A DNA stretch of 64,000 nt, taken from Vanilla planifolia (Eukaryota > Streptophyta > Magnoliopsida > Asparagales > Orchidaceae). Below, piece by piece: positions 23,886 through 35,390 of this stretch; the first letter of the stretch is position 1, and every line of letters begins with the position of its first letter. The stretch spans positions 8,637,653-8,701,652 of the forward strand of contig CM043868.1 in the NCBI GenBank assembly GCA_023846275.1, in the 5' to 3' direction. Under the pieces are notes generated by a model. That model did no database searches. It had not been told where the DNA came from and saw only the letters and a program-made list of their open reading frames with translations. The position numbers and the translations under genes are program-made.

Positions 23886-24719
23886 CACACATATAAAGTT
23901 GATACTGTTGTATCCTTTGAGGTGATGATCACAAACCTAAGGCTAATTGTTTACTAATACCTTATTAAGCTTAGTATTATTTTAGTAATTTGTATTTATT
24001 AAAGTAAAAACTGTTGTAACATAAACAATAAATATAATTTAATGACTTAACCTATTGATTTTGGAACCAAGAACAATGATCTTTGTAGAGTGACTAATCC
24101 ACAAATAATTTCATTTCTAAATCTTTGTGAGTAGCATATTAAATCTTTAAATTCTTTATAATTATGACACATAAGACTATCATTTTTTATGTATATATGA
24201 ATGTGGTTTAAGTTTCATTTTATTTTAAAGATATTTAAGTTTTTGAATATGTAATTTTATTTATTAAAATTTTATTATTAAAAAATAAATAAAAAATGCC
24301 TAAGCACACATACAAGGTCGATACTATTGTACCATTTGAGGTGATGATCACAAAACTAAGGAAGTATTTACTAATATTTTATTAAGCTTAGTATTGTTTT
24401 TGTAATTTGAATTTGTTGGAGTAAGGATTATTGTAACATAAACAATGAATACAATTTAGTGACTTAACCTGTTAACTTTGGAGCCAAGAACAATGGTCTT
24501 TATGGAGTGGCTAGTCTATAAAGAATTTTATTTTTAAATCTTTATAATTAGTATGTTAAACTTTTAAATTTTTTGTAATTATGACACATGGATCTATCAT
24601 CCTTCATGTATATATAAAATTGATTTAAGTTGTATTTTGTTTTGAAAACGTTTGAGTTTTTGAATATATACATTTTTATAAAAAAGTTATTATTAAAAAT
24701 AAATAAAAAAATGCTTAAG
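23886..24719 (+). repeat. ~415-bp tandem duplication (two copies)
   Basis: Copy 1 (23886-24304) and copy 2 (24305-24719) align along their whole length by eye, both beginning 'acacata.aa..t.gatact' and ending 'aaaatgc.taag'. A degenerate inverted relative lies at 12940-13100, where the minus strand shares 'gtgatgatcacaaa' and 'gagcttagtattatttta'. That copy adjoins a copia LTR, so the unit probably belongs to an LTR. Confidence 0.85.
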
Positions 24720-25099
24720 AACCCATTATTAAGCCCAAAAAGCTTGGGTCGAGTGGCTCAAGGGCAACATGAGTCATGGGGAACCGCTGGCCAAGAACCC
24801 AATTGAAATTGAGATGAGTCAAGCCTGAGTATCGATTAAGTCAGGTCCCTGTTGCGGTCCTAGGGTGAACCAAGTCTTGACATTACTTCTAAACTAACTT
24901 AAGCAAAACGAGTCAGAATAGAGTTGTTATTTAATTTATGTAAATCAAGTCTGGTTAGGCCTCTAACGCGTGTTGGTGACTTGGTTCATGACCTCCTGAG
25001 AATGCCAGGGGGTAGCCAATCCCATTAGGTTGATAATAATAGATAGTGCATGTGTTATAAGCATAAAATAGTTGTACATCTTCACAATGTAGGACTAAA
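24720..25099. other. Unassigned, less AT-rich segment
   Basis: More GC-balanced than its neighbours ('cttgggtcgagtggctcaag', 'gaccaagtc'-like words) but with no reading frame or family that I recognise. It lies between the 415-bp duplication and a copia LTR and may belong to the same element. Confidence 0.4.
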
Positions 25100-26085
25100 A
25101 ATAAGCTTTATCAAACTTGAGATTTTTGAACCAATTGATAGCTCGCTTTCATGATTGAATGGTCCAGATCATGCCCATCTTTGTGAACAAAATTTTGTAT
25201 TTAGTTGTTCATCCATGATGCTTAATTGAACGGCTAAGAGTCTCTCTATCTTTCTGAATAATAACCTCATCATCATTATCGTTCATCCAATTTTCAAATC
25301 CAACACTTATGATCTTATCTCATCGTGATTAGATCTGGACCCTTTATCATTTAAGTTAATCTGATAGCCATCACTCCATCTGTTCTCATAATGAGATGAA
25401 AGTTGTACCACCTTCTCTGTTATATGATTAGTTTTTGAAAAGTAGATTCTAGCCATTGGGGGACTTATTTTTGGTGTTTTTCATTTGAACTATAAATAAG
25501 GATCATTTAATAAATATAAAAACTATTCAATCAAACTTAAAAATTTTGATATAAGCTCAACTGAAGTTCAAACCATAAGCAATAAATCTCTACATAATTA
25601 TGGGAGTTACAGAATTTCATGAGTCTTTATTCTCTACTTCCATTTATAATCATTTTTATATTTCCTCGTAACATCTACTTCATTTATTAATAGTATCACT
25701 CTTATTTAAATAATTAAATGTGTATGGATTTTTGTATGAAAAAAAATTATAAAGTTTCAAATTTTTTTGAATAGCCTAAATTTTTATTATTTTAGTGTCT
25801 CATTAGAGCATCAATGTGTATTTGGTTTACCCCTATTGACTTCAATAATTGGGAGTTGTTAGTGAAACCCGATTAGGGATTGGTGGTGGATGTAAGCATG
25901 AGTTTTGGTCAAACCACCTAAAAAATATTATGTGTTTCATTTATTGTTGAGTAATTTTATTTCATCAATAAAAAAATATTTTAAGCTTGAAACATTTTTC
26001 TTCTTATTTTTGGAATCAAAAAACTTTTTTAAACGAATAATTCACCCCCTCTCATCTTGTTCTTCTTTCCTTGCATGTTTTACAA
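25100..26085 (+). mobile_element. copia LTR, plus orientation
   Basis: This is the inverted counterpart of the LTR at 11007-12005, with the same ordered blocks ('gatcatgcccatctttgtg', 'aagcaataaatctctacat', 'ccatttataatcattttta', 'ggtttacccctattgac', 'aattcaccccctctcatct'). It ends near 'ttttaca' at about 26084. No convincing internal region follows. Ends are approximate. Confidence 0.6.
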
Positions 26086-26590
26086 TAGATACCATTTATA
26101 ATTCAGATTGCACTTCTTATTGTTTAACCAAATTAACAATATCAAACTTCATTTAAGGCTTTAAGCCAATATATATTGTATAAATATGAAATAAACTATC
26201 TTATTATATAATCACTAGGTTGTAAGTAATATAGCTTATTTTAAATCAAATTTCATTTTTAAGAGTTAACTCTAAAGTTTTATGGTGATATTATAATTAA
26301 ATCAATGCAAATTCAAAGTACATTATAAACTATAAAGTATGTTTTAACAATGCATGCATTTAATAAGTTCATTATTTCTAAGTGCCACTTTCACAAAGGA
26401 TTGAAGTTTCATATTCTAACCCCATAAACATATGGTAACGCATAGCTTTATGTGGATTAGCCATGTCATAAAGAGCTTGCCTTCTTAGCTCCATGATTTG
26501 AAGGTTAAGCCATCTTTAAGTAAAGGTCTCCAAGCTTCTTCTAATTTTAAATGTAAGATCCTTTCTTCAATCATTAACTAAAACTACATG
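26086..26590. other. Unassigned DNA, no gene seen
   Basis: The segment 26390-26560 is of average composition and could be old coding debris, but no frame or motif can be supported. It ends at the target-site duplication of the second solo LTR. Confidence 0.45.
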
Positions 26591-27565
26591 TTGACTGTTA
26601 CACCCCATTTTTCCTAGGCTGATTTTTGGCATACATTTTTTTTTTTTTTTTTATATAGACAGCTCAGATCGTCCCATACCAACCTGAGTAGCCTACGAAA
26701 ACATAGGATATAACACATCATTACACACCTACTTTCCTTAACAATGTGGATCCCATCTCCCGGGTACACCGTCAAATCAGGTTCATGACTCCTGAATTAA
26801 CAGATGGACTCGCGCAATGTTACTCCTACTAGACCCAATACTCCTAACCCATACCGGTAGGAGAACCGATCTAATAGAAGTCTGAACCCCCACGGTTAAG
26901 TTCCATAGTCATGTAATGACCTCACCATCAAACAAAAAGATATATAACATCCACAATAAAATATGGCACTCCACACACCATACTCCAAGACAATAAAATA
27001 AAACAGTGAATGAAACTACATCACAAGAATAAGATCCAAGTCCAACAAGTGTAATATTATCCAACCAGACATAAGTCAGAATTACCCTCACATATTACAT
27101 GACATATGAGAGTAACAATCTCATTAAATACATCCAACAGCAACAATCATCTAACCAGAATATCTCAGACAATCACCAATTAGAAATCCTTCACAAGCCT
27201 GCTGACCACGATCCCACCTAATCCGGTAGCGTCAAGTCTGCCGAGCCACTGAAAATATATAATACAGGAATGAGCTACGCCCAGTAGGAAAGTCAGCTAG
27301 TAAAACTCACATGCAAGAGAAGGATAATAGCAAAAATACAGGAATACAGCATAACAATGTACGGTGGATAGGCACTCTCAGTCCCAGACTCCGACCAACC
27401 ACAGCCACCCCAGTCACACCAGAGTAGCTCTCCTCTGGGCTACCAGGCAACGTGCCAGTGGGAACGCCCATCTCGAAACACGCATGGCGCCTAAGCACCC
27501 GACACCGCAGTGTCTCTCGTCAATCAATCTCCTGGAGACTACAGACAGATCCAGTCACATAATCT

Positions 27566-27675
27566 CTAGCCAACGTGAGACACCCCTGCCACCCTAAGGC
27601 GCGCAGGCCTACACACTTGGCTAGCCACTGCGAGACACCCCTGCCACCCTCAGGCGCGCAGGCCTACACACATGG
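27566..27675. repeat. 55-bp tandem duplication inside the solo LTR
   Basis: Two copies of a 55-base unit start 'ctagcca' (27566 and 27621) and share 'gagacacccctgccaccct' and 'aggcgcgcaggcctacacac'. They lie in the R/U5 half of the LTR. Confidence 0.9.
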
Positions 27676-29130
27676 ACCAGGAGAGATTGACTCAGCCACC
27701 GTCCCAAGGAGTCCTCTACCAACAACTTCCATAGAAGCTCACGCCCCTACAGTCATTGCCAATCTCTAACTCCAAGATTCGGCAACATGTGTCCAGGTAC
27801 AACAAGGCGTATACCAGTCTACATGTATACTGTGGAAGCTAAGTCCGAACCGCACAGTTACCTACCACAACTACCCTAAAACATCATATAGGGTCTATAG
27901 TAGTCCGGTCCAATATGCCAATCCATGAAATATGCCAATACTGAATAAACTGACTCAATCCATGCCGTTGCCATCAAAGCAACACAATTGTCAATTACTG
28001 ACTGTTCTGGTAGCATCCGTGTACCATACCTTTGTCTGACTGTTTCCAGCTGTACTGTCATCAGTGATAACATTTTTCCCCACTTCAGGAAATTTGTTCT
28101 TTACCCACTGATCTCTAGAATTTTCGAAATTTCTCATTTCCAAGTTTTCTGATTTTCCTTGAATTTCCTAAATGTAAATAATTCCTAAAACTCAATTATC
28201 GAGTTTTTCCTAAATTTGAAATATCAAATTTTGCATTTTATCCATTTTTTTTTCCAAAATTCGGAATAATTCCCCGAATTTAAAATTTTGCTATTCACTA
28301 TACCGCGCCGAATCCCCTGAATCGCATCTTGCCACCAGTTCGGGCTTTCATGCTGAACCAAACCCCGCCGGTCAGTTATTAATCCGAAATTCAGCCGACG
28401 CTTATATATAATATTAATGATTAATATTATTATTATTCTCTTAATAATTCAACTAATCCCTAATTAATCCTTAATTCGTCTCCTTCCTTCGCCCGTCGTC
28501 CGCGAAACCCTAGCCGCCGCAATAGCCGACCAATACGATCATTCCGGCGATTTCCGGCGACTGCGTACAAGGAGAACATGTTCGTACTATCCTAATGTTC
28601 CAATAAGGTCGCTAATTTCCTAAGGTTTAAATCAAGTTTTCCGCCGAGCAGTTTCGTCTAATCCTCATGTTGACAATTCACGAAATTATAGTTCTAGCAT
28701 TATACAATCATATTAACATGAATAAAGTGGCATATTTAAATCCTCATGCTTGGTAATTTTCCAATTTCGGCGAAACAAATTAACGTCCCGAAAACCCTAA
28801 CATGCAATTTTCGATAATTTGTACAATTAGCTTCAAAAATCACATTCGCATGCTTAGATAGAGATTTGCAAACTAATACATGCTTCAATTTGCTAATTAT
28901 CTAATTTAAATATCTGAAATTCCTACCTCGAAGACGCCGGCGACGGTGAAGCTCGTCCGCAGCTCGCCGCAGCTCCTCGCCGAACGAATTTGGTCTCAAA
29001 CGACTCTCCTCGGTCTCGTGGATCTCCGGGCACAAAAAGCCCCTTGCCAGGCCGCCGGAATCACGCGCCGTACGCCGGGAATTTCCTCGCTATCGCCGTC
29101 GAACGAAAACCCTATTCGCTGCTTCGCGAG

Positions 29131-29140
29131 GGTTTTTATA
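29131..29140 (-). promoter_or_regulatory. TATA box of the 3-kb solo LTR
   Basis: TATAAAAACC on the minus strand directly after a GC-rich stretch, followed by 'CTCGCGAAGC'. Transcription would run toward lower coordinates. Confidence 0.7.
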
Positions 29141-29193
29141 CCCCGGGCCGACACGGTGAACCCGTTACGCGTTCGACACGTTTTCGACACGTG

Positions 29194-29283
29194 AGCACCC
29201 GATACGCGCTGTCGACACGCTATCCACACGGTAAGCACACAATACGCGCTGTCGACACGCTATCGACACGGTAAACACCCGAT
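29194..29283. repeat. 40-bp tandem repeats in the LTR U3
   Basis: Units start at 29194, 29234 and 29274 (the last partial). They share 'gatacgcgctgtcgacacgc' and 'cacacggtaa'. They lie about 50-145 bases upstream of the LTR TATA box on the minus strand, a position where U3 enhancer repeats are often found. Confidence 0.85.
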
Positions 29284-29657
29284 CAGCCGGTTCGATCTCA
29301 CCCGCCGATCTCGACCGTCCGATCCGCTTATTAGAACGCACACGCAAACTCACCCGGCGAACCGCCTCCGCCTCCGCTGAACCGTTCCGGTCCGGTTCAC
29401 GCGCGATAAAAAAAAAACGATTTCCGGTTTAATTTAATTAGATTTTCGAATTTCTAAAAAATCTAATAAATCCAATTAAATAGGGAAAATTAATTAAAAA
29501 TTCCTCGGTGCTCCGAAAAATTCCCAAAAGATTTCAGAAATTCCAATAGCCTACAATTGAGTTCCTGGCTCATCCTACTGTCGATTCGAAATCATCTAAG
29601 CCACAATTAATTTATTAAAGATCAAATACATAAAATTTTACCGGGTATAACATTGAC

Positions 29658-29985
29658 AAAAATCTTAAATATTCATTAATAATAAATAATTTCATAAATA
29701 ATTTGTATTTGTGATCATCATCCTTAAGGGTATAATAATCTCCATTTTGATTATTATAAAACTAATGCTAGAAGAAGGATATTATAATATAACACTAATT
29801 AACATCAATAACTATTAATAATGACATGATTCTACTAGAATAAATATCTTTTTAGTTTGTTTTATCATTCTATATCTATACTAAACAACAATATAATATA
29901 TAGTGCAACATATAAGAATATGGAAGTGTATGCAATTAATATTTACAACCAGCTCTTCTTGAATATGATGTGCGTAAATAACTCA
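29658..29985. other. AT-rich DNA, no gene seen
   Basis: No frame or recognisable repeat. Continues the sequence interrupted by the 3-kb solo LTR. Confidence 0.5.
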
Positions 29986-29989
29986 CATT

Positions 29990-30480
29990 CTCATCAGTTT
30001 TAACTTTAAACAAGCCATATAATAGCTCCCCCTTATTTCTTAAATTCTAAACCAATGTTCTCCTCCTTTTTGTAATCAATCAAAAGAGTTTAATTACCCT
30101 TAAAGTCAATTTATGCCTTGTAAAAGCTGTAGAATATAATGATTTTGTAAGGATATCAACTAATTGATCAAAAGAAGTAATAAAAAACAACTAAATATAT
30201 TTGTTTTTAACATTTTCTTTAATGAAATGATATATAATATCAATGTGCTCAGTATGAAAGTGTTGATTAAGATTCTTTGTTAGAAACATTACTTTAGCAT
30301 TAGCACAAAATACAAGAATATTTGTAAAATCTAATCCCTAATCCATTATCTGTTACTTAATCCATAAAACTTAAGTTACATAGCTTCTAACAACAATGTA
30401 CTGAGCTTTTGGTTATGGGGAGTTCAACACAATTTTGCTTATGACTAATCCAAAAGTTAGAAGAACTATTGTACCCTTGG
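29990..30480 (-). pseudogene. copia RNase H fragment with polypurine tract
   Basis: The minus strand reads, with frame changes, 'TEHIDIIYHFIKENVK' and 'DQLVDILTKSL'. These match the end of plant copia RNase H, including the 'QLADILTKSL' block. About 70 bases further on lies a purine run 'AAATAAGGGGGAGC' (minus strand, near 30040-30022), the expected polypurine tract for plus-strand priming. The fragment is cut off at about 30480 and no LTR is seen beyond it. Confidence 0.8.
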
Positions 30481-30489
30481 TTATTATAT

Positions 30490-32900
30490 CACTTTTTTTA
30501 CGATAAAAAAAATCAATGTGTTAGTCTTATTAATAATTTTATTGAGTGATTTTTAAATCATGTATCTTAAGATCAAGTTAGGATTAATCAATTAGAAAGA
30601 TTATTTTAAGGAGCAATTGACATGCAAAGATATTTCAAAGAGTGTTGGTGGCTATGTTCTAGATTGGCTCACCTTATAAATTATGAAGCCATTATTCCAG
30701 CACTTAGTGGGGTGGTTGTTCATTTGAAACTCATCATCTAAATTATTAAATCTATCATTTGATATTGATATGACATAATTAAAATTATATTACCTATTTA
30801 AATTAATATATTCTCTTATTAAATCTCATCTTAATTTATTAATACTTTTAAAATTATATTAAGGCCTTGTTAATATTTATATAAGTTGTTATAAGTTTAA
30901 TAAGAGTCTTTAGCTAGAAAACTCTAGTTAAAAATTTTCTTAAATGATATAATATTGTTTACTGCCCACTAGTTGTATAGTACGATGTTCAAAATTGTAT
31001 ATAGGAAACTAGCTTTTTGGCATATAGTTATAACATGCATTGACATTTTACAAGGATGATGTATCCATACACAAGTGCAAATGTCGCCTACATTGAGGTT
31101 TTGTGTCTACCAAATTTGTCATATAAGTAGATCAACTATGTGCAAGCTTTTCTATTATTTATGAATCAACAACTGCTATATATCATATAGTATTAAGTTT
31201 TTATGTCATAACTATATATTTTAGTGAAAAACTTATTTAAGTTAATAAAAGGCTTATTATACATACTAATATGACCACCATATTATACAAGTACCACTTC
31301 ATTCTGTTACTATTTCGCACATTATGCAAGTTCAAAGTATTTGTATTGTAATTGTAGGTTTATTTATGGATACATATATGTCATTATATGATTACAATAT
31401 TTGTATCATATGAGTTCATAAATCAATATATAAAATAACTTCATGTATAAGAGTATTAATACAGTAGTTTAATACAATCATTGTTAAACATGAAATCATA
31501 AATTTTACATCATATGAATAGGATAGTGATATTGTAGGTGTACTTACATTACTCAGTATATATTACAAGCTATATTAAGATAATATGTGTATTAGAGTAC
31601 ATTGGTATACTTCACAACTCTTGTCATTATGCTAATGTTATAAGGTTTATCATATTTATACAATTATCTTAATAATTGATAATATATCATACAAGCATTC
31701 ATAGTTTATAATCACAAGATATGACATTTTCTCGAGAGCTTTGCTTTTATGAAAATATGCATCATATATTAGCTATTTACCTTCATACTAGTACGATAAA
31801 TTTAATAAGCAAAACCTAGCTTAAGACTAAGTACGATACATAATTACTTGAGAACTTAGTTTAAAGATTTAGCTATTTATTATATATGAATTTATCATAC
31901 ATATCATATTATATGATATTGTATCATACAACATTTTTTTAAAAGCTCAGGATTTGGTCACAAGAGACTTTTCTATACGTGTTATGCAATATCATATCAT
32001 ATATGTAACATACATTTGTATAAACAAAAATAAATTGATTTGATGAGCACATCATCAAGGTGATTTGATTTGAATATTTATCACCTCTATATAATCTCGT
32101 TAACATATTAACATGATTTAAATCAAAAATTCATAATAGGTAGTTAGGGCTTTTTGGTAGTTCATTTTTAGTTAATTCACTTGTTTTTATCTTCTTTAAA
32201 ATGTTAGTATAAATAAGAGTAATTTTGACTAACAATTGCTTGCTACTCATTATTAAATTTTTTATAAGGGTTATAAATCAAAATCTTTTGCAATCGAGCT
32301 ATGTACAAAATGAAAGCAAAACTTTTACATGTTCAATTCTTAGTTTGATCATTTTCTATATTAGATCAAACTTCAATTTTGTTTGGTAACATTTTGTACA
32401 TCATTTTAACTTTGTGTGATATGCTTTTTTAAAGTAAGTGATGAAATATAATTGAGCTTTACTATATAAATCAAGTCTTATTCTTATATGTTATTTTACG
32501 TATTTATTATAAAAGTATACCTTTACTTATTGTGATTAAAAGAAGTGATTTTGTGAAGATTTATCTCTATTTATTGTAACAAATAAGAGCAATTTTGTTA
32601 ATAAAAGTTTAATCAAGTTAATTGAGGGATGATATAAGCAAAGGTTTTATTGAATTACCTAAAATATTATATACTCTTTTTAATTTTGTTTTACTTGTCA
32701 CAAAAGATTTTTAGAAAACTAAGGACCCATTCTCTAAAACTTGACGTAATAATCATAAAGATTAATTAAAATATATTATACTATATGACATAAGAGCATT
32801 TAAAATTATCTCATAAACATATGCTTATTAGTGTCACACTAATCTCTTAAGTCTATCAATACAAAATATAGTTAAAAATTGCTTCCAAAAAAGTTAAAAA
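30490..32900. other. AT-rich DNA, no gene seen
   Basis: Dominated by ATA/TAT-rich words and lacking coding frames. Composition resembles 22900-23900, but no alignment can be fixed by eye. Confidence 0.5.
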
Positions 32901-32929
32901 TTGAGTTCTTGATTATTTTCGTGCTGTCT

Positions 32930-33850
32930 GTTATCATACTCTCTTTGTTAGTAGCTACAGTTGCCTCTTATGCCAACCCGCTCAGCCGTGTGACTTGCAT
33001 TGACTCAGGAGCATGGTTGATGATCCGTTCAACCCGCATTGACCCATCACCCACGACAAACCAATCTATTTGCTCCGACACACATTGACTCGTGCTTACG
33101 CAAAAACTAGACCGAACACTTAAAGCCCTCTACTTGCACCGTGTCAATTGTGATGTCATAGTTTCATTGCTCATCATTACTCCCTAAAATGCACAGTCAG
33201 TTTATGAACTACTTAATTCAATTAATTTTATATATTTTTAATTGAATCTTATTTAGAATATTTTTTTAATAATTTATATTGACTTTTAGAGTTTTAAAAT
33301 ATCTTTTAGAGTTTTAAGATATATTTATTAATATTTTAAAATTATTTTTTTAGATTAATAAATTATCATTGTACCATTAAGATCTCTATAAATAGGGATA
33401 CTCATGAGGTTGTACAAGAAAAAAATACATATTTTAGAATAATAATTTCACTTATTTATGAGCTTCTACCTTTGTGAGCAAAAAGTGTACACATAATTCT
33501 AGTTGGAGAGAGTCCAACTTCTCTTTCTCATGTGAGAGACAAGGATCGAAAGTGAAAAAACTGCACTAAGAGAGTCGATAATAAAACCCTTGTGAGAGAT
33601 AAGGATCAAAGATAAGAGATTTTCTATTGAGAGAGCTGACAACCAAACACATTCTCACTTTCTCTAAGACTTCTAAGTCTTCACCAACTCTTTCACTCTT
33701 TTGATTGAATCACCAAACCACCAACCTCCTCAACAAGGCCCCAAATTCTATCCGACCATCTTGTTACCCTTTTAAGCCAAGCTCCCGACTAACACAAACC
33801 ACAATCTAGTCACAATTTTCCATATTTAGTGCTCTACATGTTAACACCAA
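32930..33850 (+). mobile_element. copia-like LTR segment with TATA box
   Basis: A GC-balanced start (from TGTTATCATA at about 32929) is followed by an AT-rich part, a TATA box TATAAATAGGG (33387-33397) and a leader rich in 'gtgagagacaaggatc' words. It finishes near 'tgttaacaccaaca' (33838-33851). The layout is that of a plant copia LTR. A ~63-bp duplication of the 'gtgagaga.aaggatc' unit is visible at about 33529 and 33592. No target-site duplication was found, so the limits are tentative. Confidence 0.45.
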
Positions 33851-33851
33851 C

Positions 33852-34730
33852 AGAACTACAAGATATAATTATTAAAAATATACACTCTTTTAACAACTTT
33901 TATTTTTTAGATAGCAATATAATATTGAGTTATTCTTTCTTCTATTAAAGTACTTTACATAGAGTTTATCTTAATTTTTTTATTTTATATATGTAAAATC
34001 AGATGTAATAAAAATAATTTTATAAGACTTTATGCTTAATATGTTGTCACTTAGTCCACTTAATAATCTATACTATAATTTTAGATACTAATATTTGAAT
34101 AATTATAAGATATCATGCAAGACACTTAACCCTAATTACTTGTATCCTTTCATATTTTTTAATAATCTATTAAGTATCTTCAATATTGTAGGATTTAAAT
34201 TAAATCTTAATAGAAGTCTGAAGTTATCCTAAATCACTATAATCTTATTAAGTTATTAAATTGGTACAAGCATTTTTTCATAACAAATGTATTTCATATA
34301 AAAGTATTTAAGCTCACTCTTATGACTTTAAAAGTAATTAAAATACTAAAGAGATTTCAACTGTGATATTATTTGAACAAAAAAAAGTATTTAATTTGGT
34401 TGATTACTATATTATACATTAAAAAACTAATAGTGATTACTGTTACTTATCATACTCACATAAATGTTTTGGAAAAAACTAATCTATTATTTTTATGAGT
34501 ACTCTACAATCTATAATCATATTAAAATAAGGTGATTAAATTATTCTAGAGTTTTGAAGTGATTTGATTATGATTTTAGAAGTTTATTATAATTATTTTA
34601 ATACTATTGAAGTAGCTTGTTTTATTTTAAAAAGATCATAATTTATGGTACTTGAGTAGTTAATTCAATTTGAAAGCTAAAGAAGTTTATTAATTCTTAT
34701 TGTTGTACTTCAAATTGAATTAAGTTTGTA
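33852..34730. other. AT-rich DNA, no gene seen
   Basis: No supported gene or bounded repeat. Confidence 0.5.
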
Positions 34731-34739
34731 TTTGCACAA

Positions 34740-35390
34740 TTCATTTCCATTTTGTGAACATCACCACACGCACATTTTCAACGAGAATAATTAATCAACT
34801 GACACATTCTAAAGATACTTTTCTATCACTTCAGCTTCTAACAAAATTAGTAGACAGGCTTGCTAATCAAATCATATTTTACTCTTAAGATACTACAAAC
34901 TAAGTGATTTGATGCTAATGAGATATTTAAAAATAACTTTAACAATTTGGAGATGAGATTCATAAGATTTTCTTACACAAACTAACATTAAATGCAATAT
35001 CTTGTATACTTGCATTAAGTTATAGAAGTGAGCACGTCATTCATATATCAATTTATTTTCTAACTACATCCTTATCTAAGATAATACTTATTCTTATTAG
35101 AGTTTTTCTTGCTTTTGTGTTTTCAAATCTAAATCTTTTAAGCAACTCCATCAAGCATTTGGTTTCTGAAATGAAAATCTCTTCATTGGTTTGCTTAACT
35201 TAAAGCCTTAAAAAGAAGATTAACTCACTCATCATGTTGATTTTGAACTCTTGCTATATTAATTCTTCAACCTTGTTACATACTTCATCATGTGTAACTC
35301 TAAATATAATATCATCAACATACACTTGACAAACTAATTGTCTTCTATTTAAATTTAAAATGGATAAGGTGTTGTCAATTTGTAGTTATA
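34740..35390 (-). pseudogene. copia reverse transcriptase fragment, YVDD kept
   Basis: The minus strand from about 35390 reads 'QVYVDDIIF', 'EFKINMMSELIFFL', 'QTNEEIFISETKCLMELLK' and 'RFRFENTKAR'. This is the palm, catalytic YVDD box and thumb of a plant copia RT. At lower coordinates it passes with stops into an RNase H start (34880-34740). The RT fingers are absent. It is better preserved than the RT at 6820-7700 but still carries stops and frameshifts and has no flanking LTR that I could identify. Confidence 0.85.

Larger units (their letters stand above)
26596..29652 (-). mobile_element. Solo LTR, 3057 bp, Tekay/Del-like gypsy, with 5-bp target-site duplication
   Basis: Flanked by identical TTGAC repeats (26591-26595 and 29653-29657). 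The ends are TGTTACACCC.. and ..GGGTATAACA, a good inverted pair with TG...CA. On the minus strand a TATA box (TATAAAAACC, 29140-29131) lies about 510 bases in, preceded by 40-bp U3 repeats and followed by a long leader. Large size and the TGTTAYACCC terminus are typical of plant Tekay/Del chromovirus LTRs (family call is from general knowledge). No PBS, gag, pol or second LTR is present. CpG content is high. Short open frames inside are not supported as genes. Confidence 0.9.

Noticed and set aside
28946-29353. Several 60-94 codon frames near 29 kb
   Set aside because: They fall in the GC-rich promoter/leader region of the 3-kb solo LTR and overlap in several frames on both strands.
32929-33851. 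Perfectly bounded solo LTR
   Set aside because: LTR-like organisation is visible, but no matching 5-bp flanking duplication could be found at any plausible TG/CA pair, so it is listed only as an LTR-like segment.
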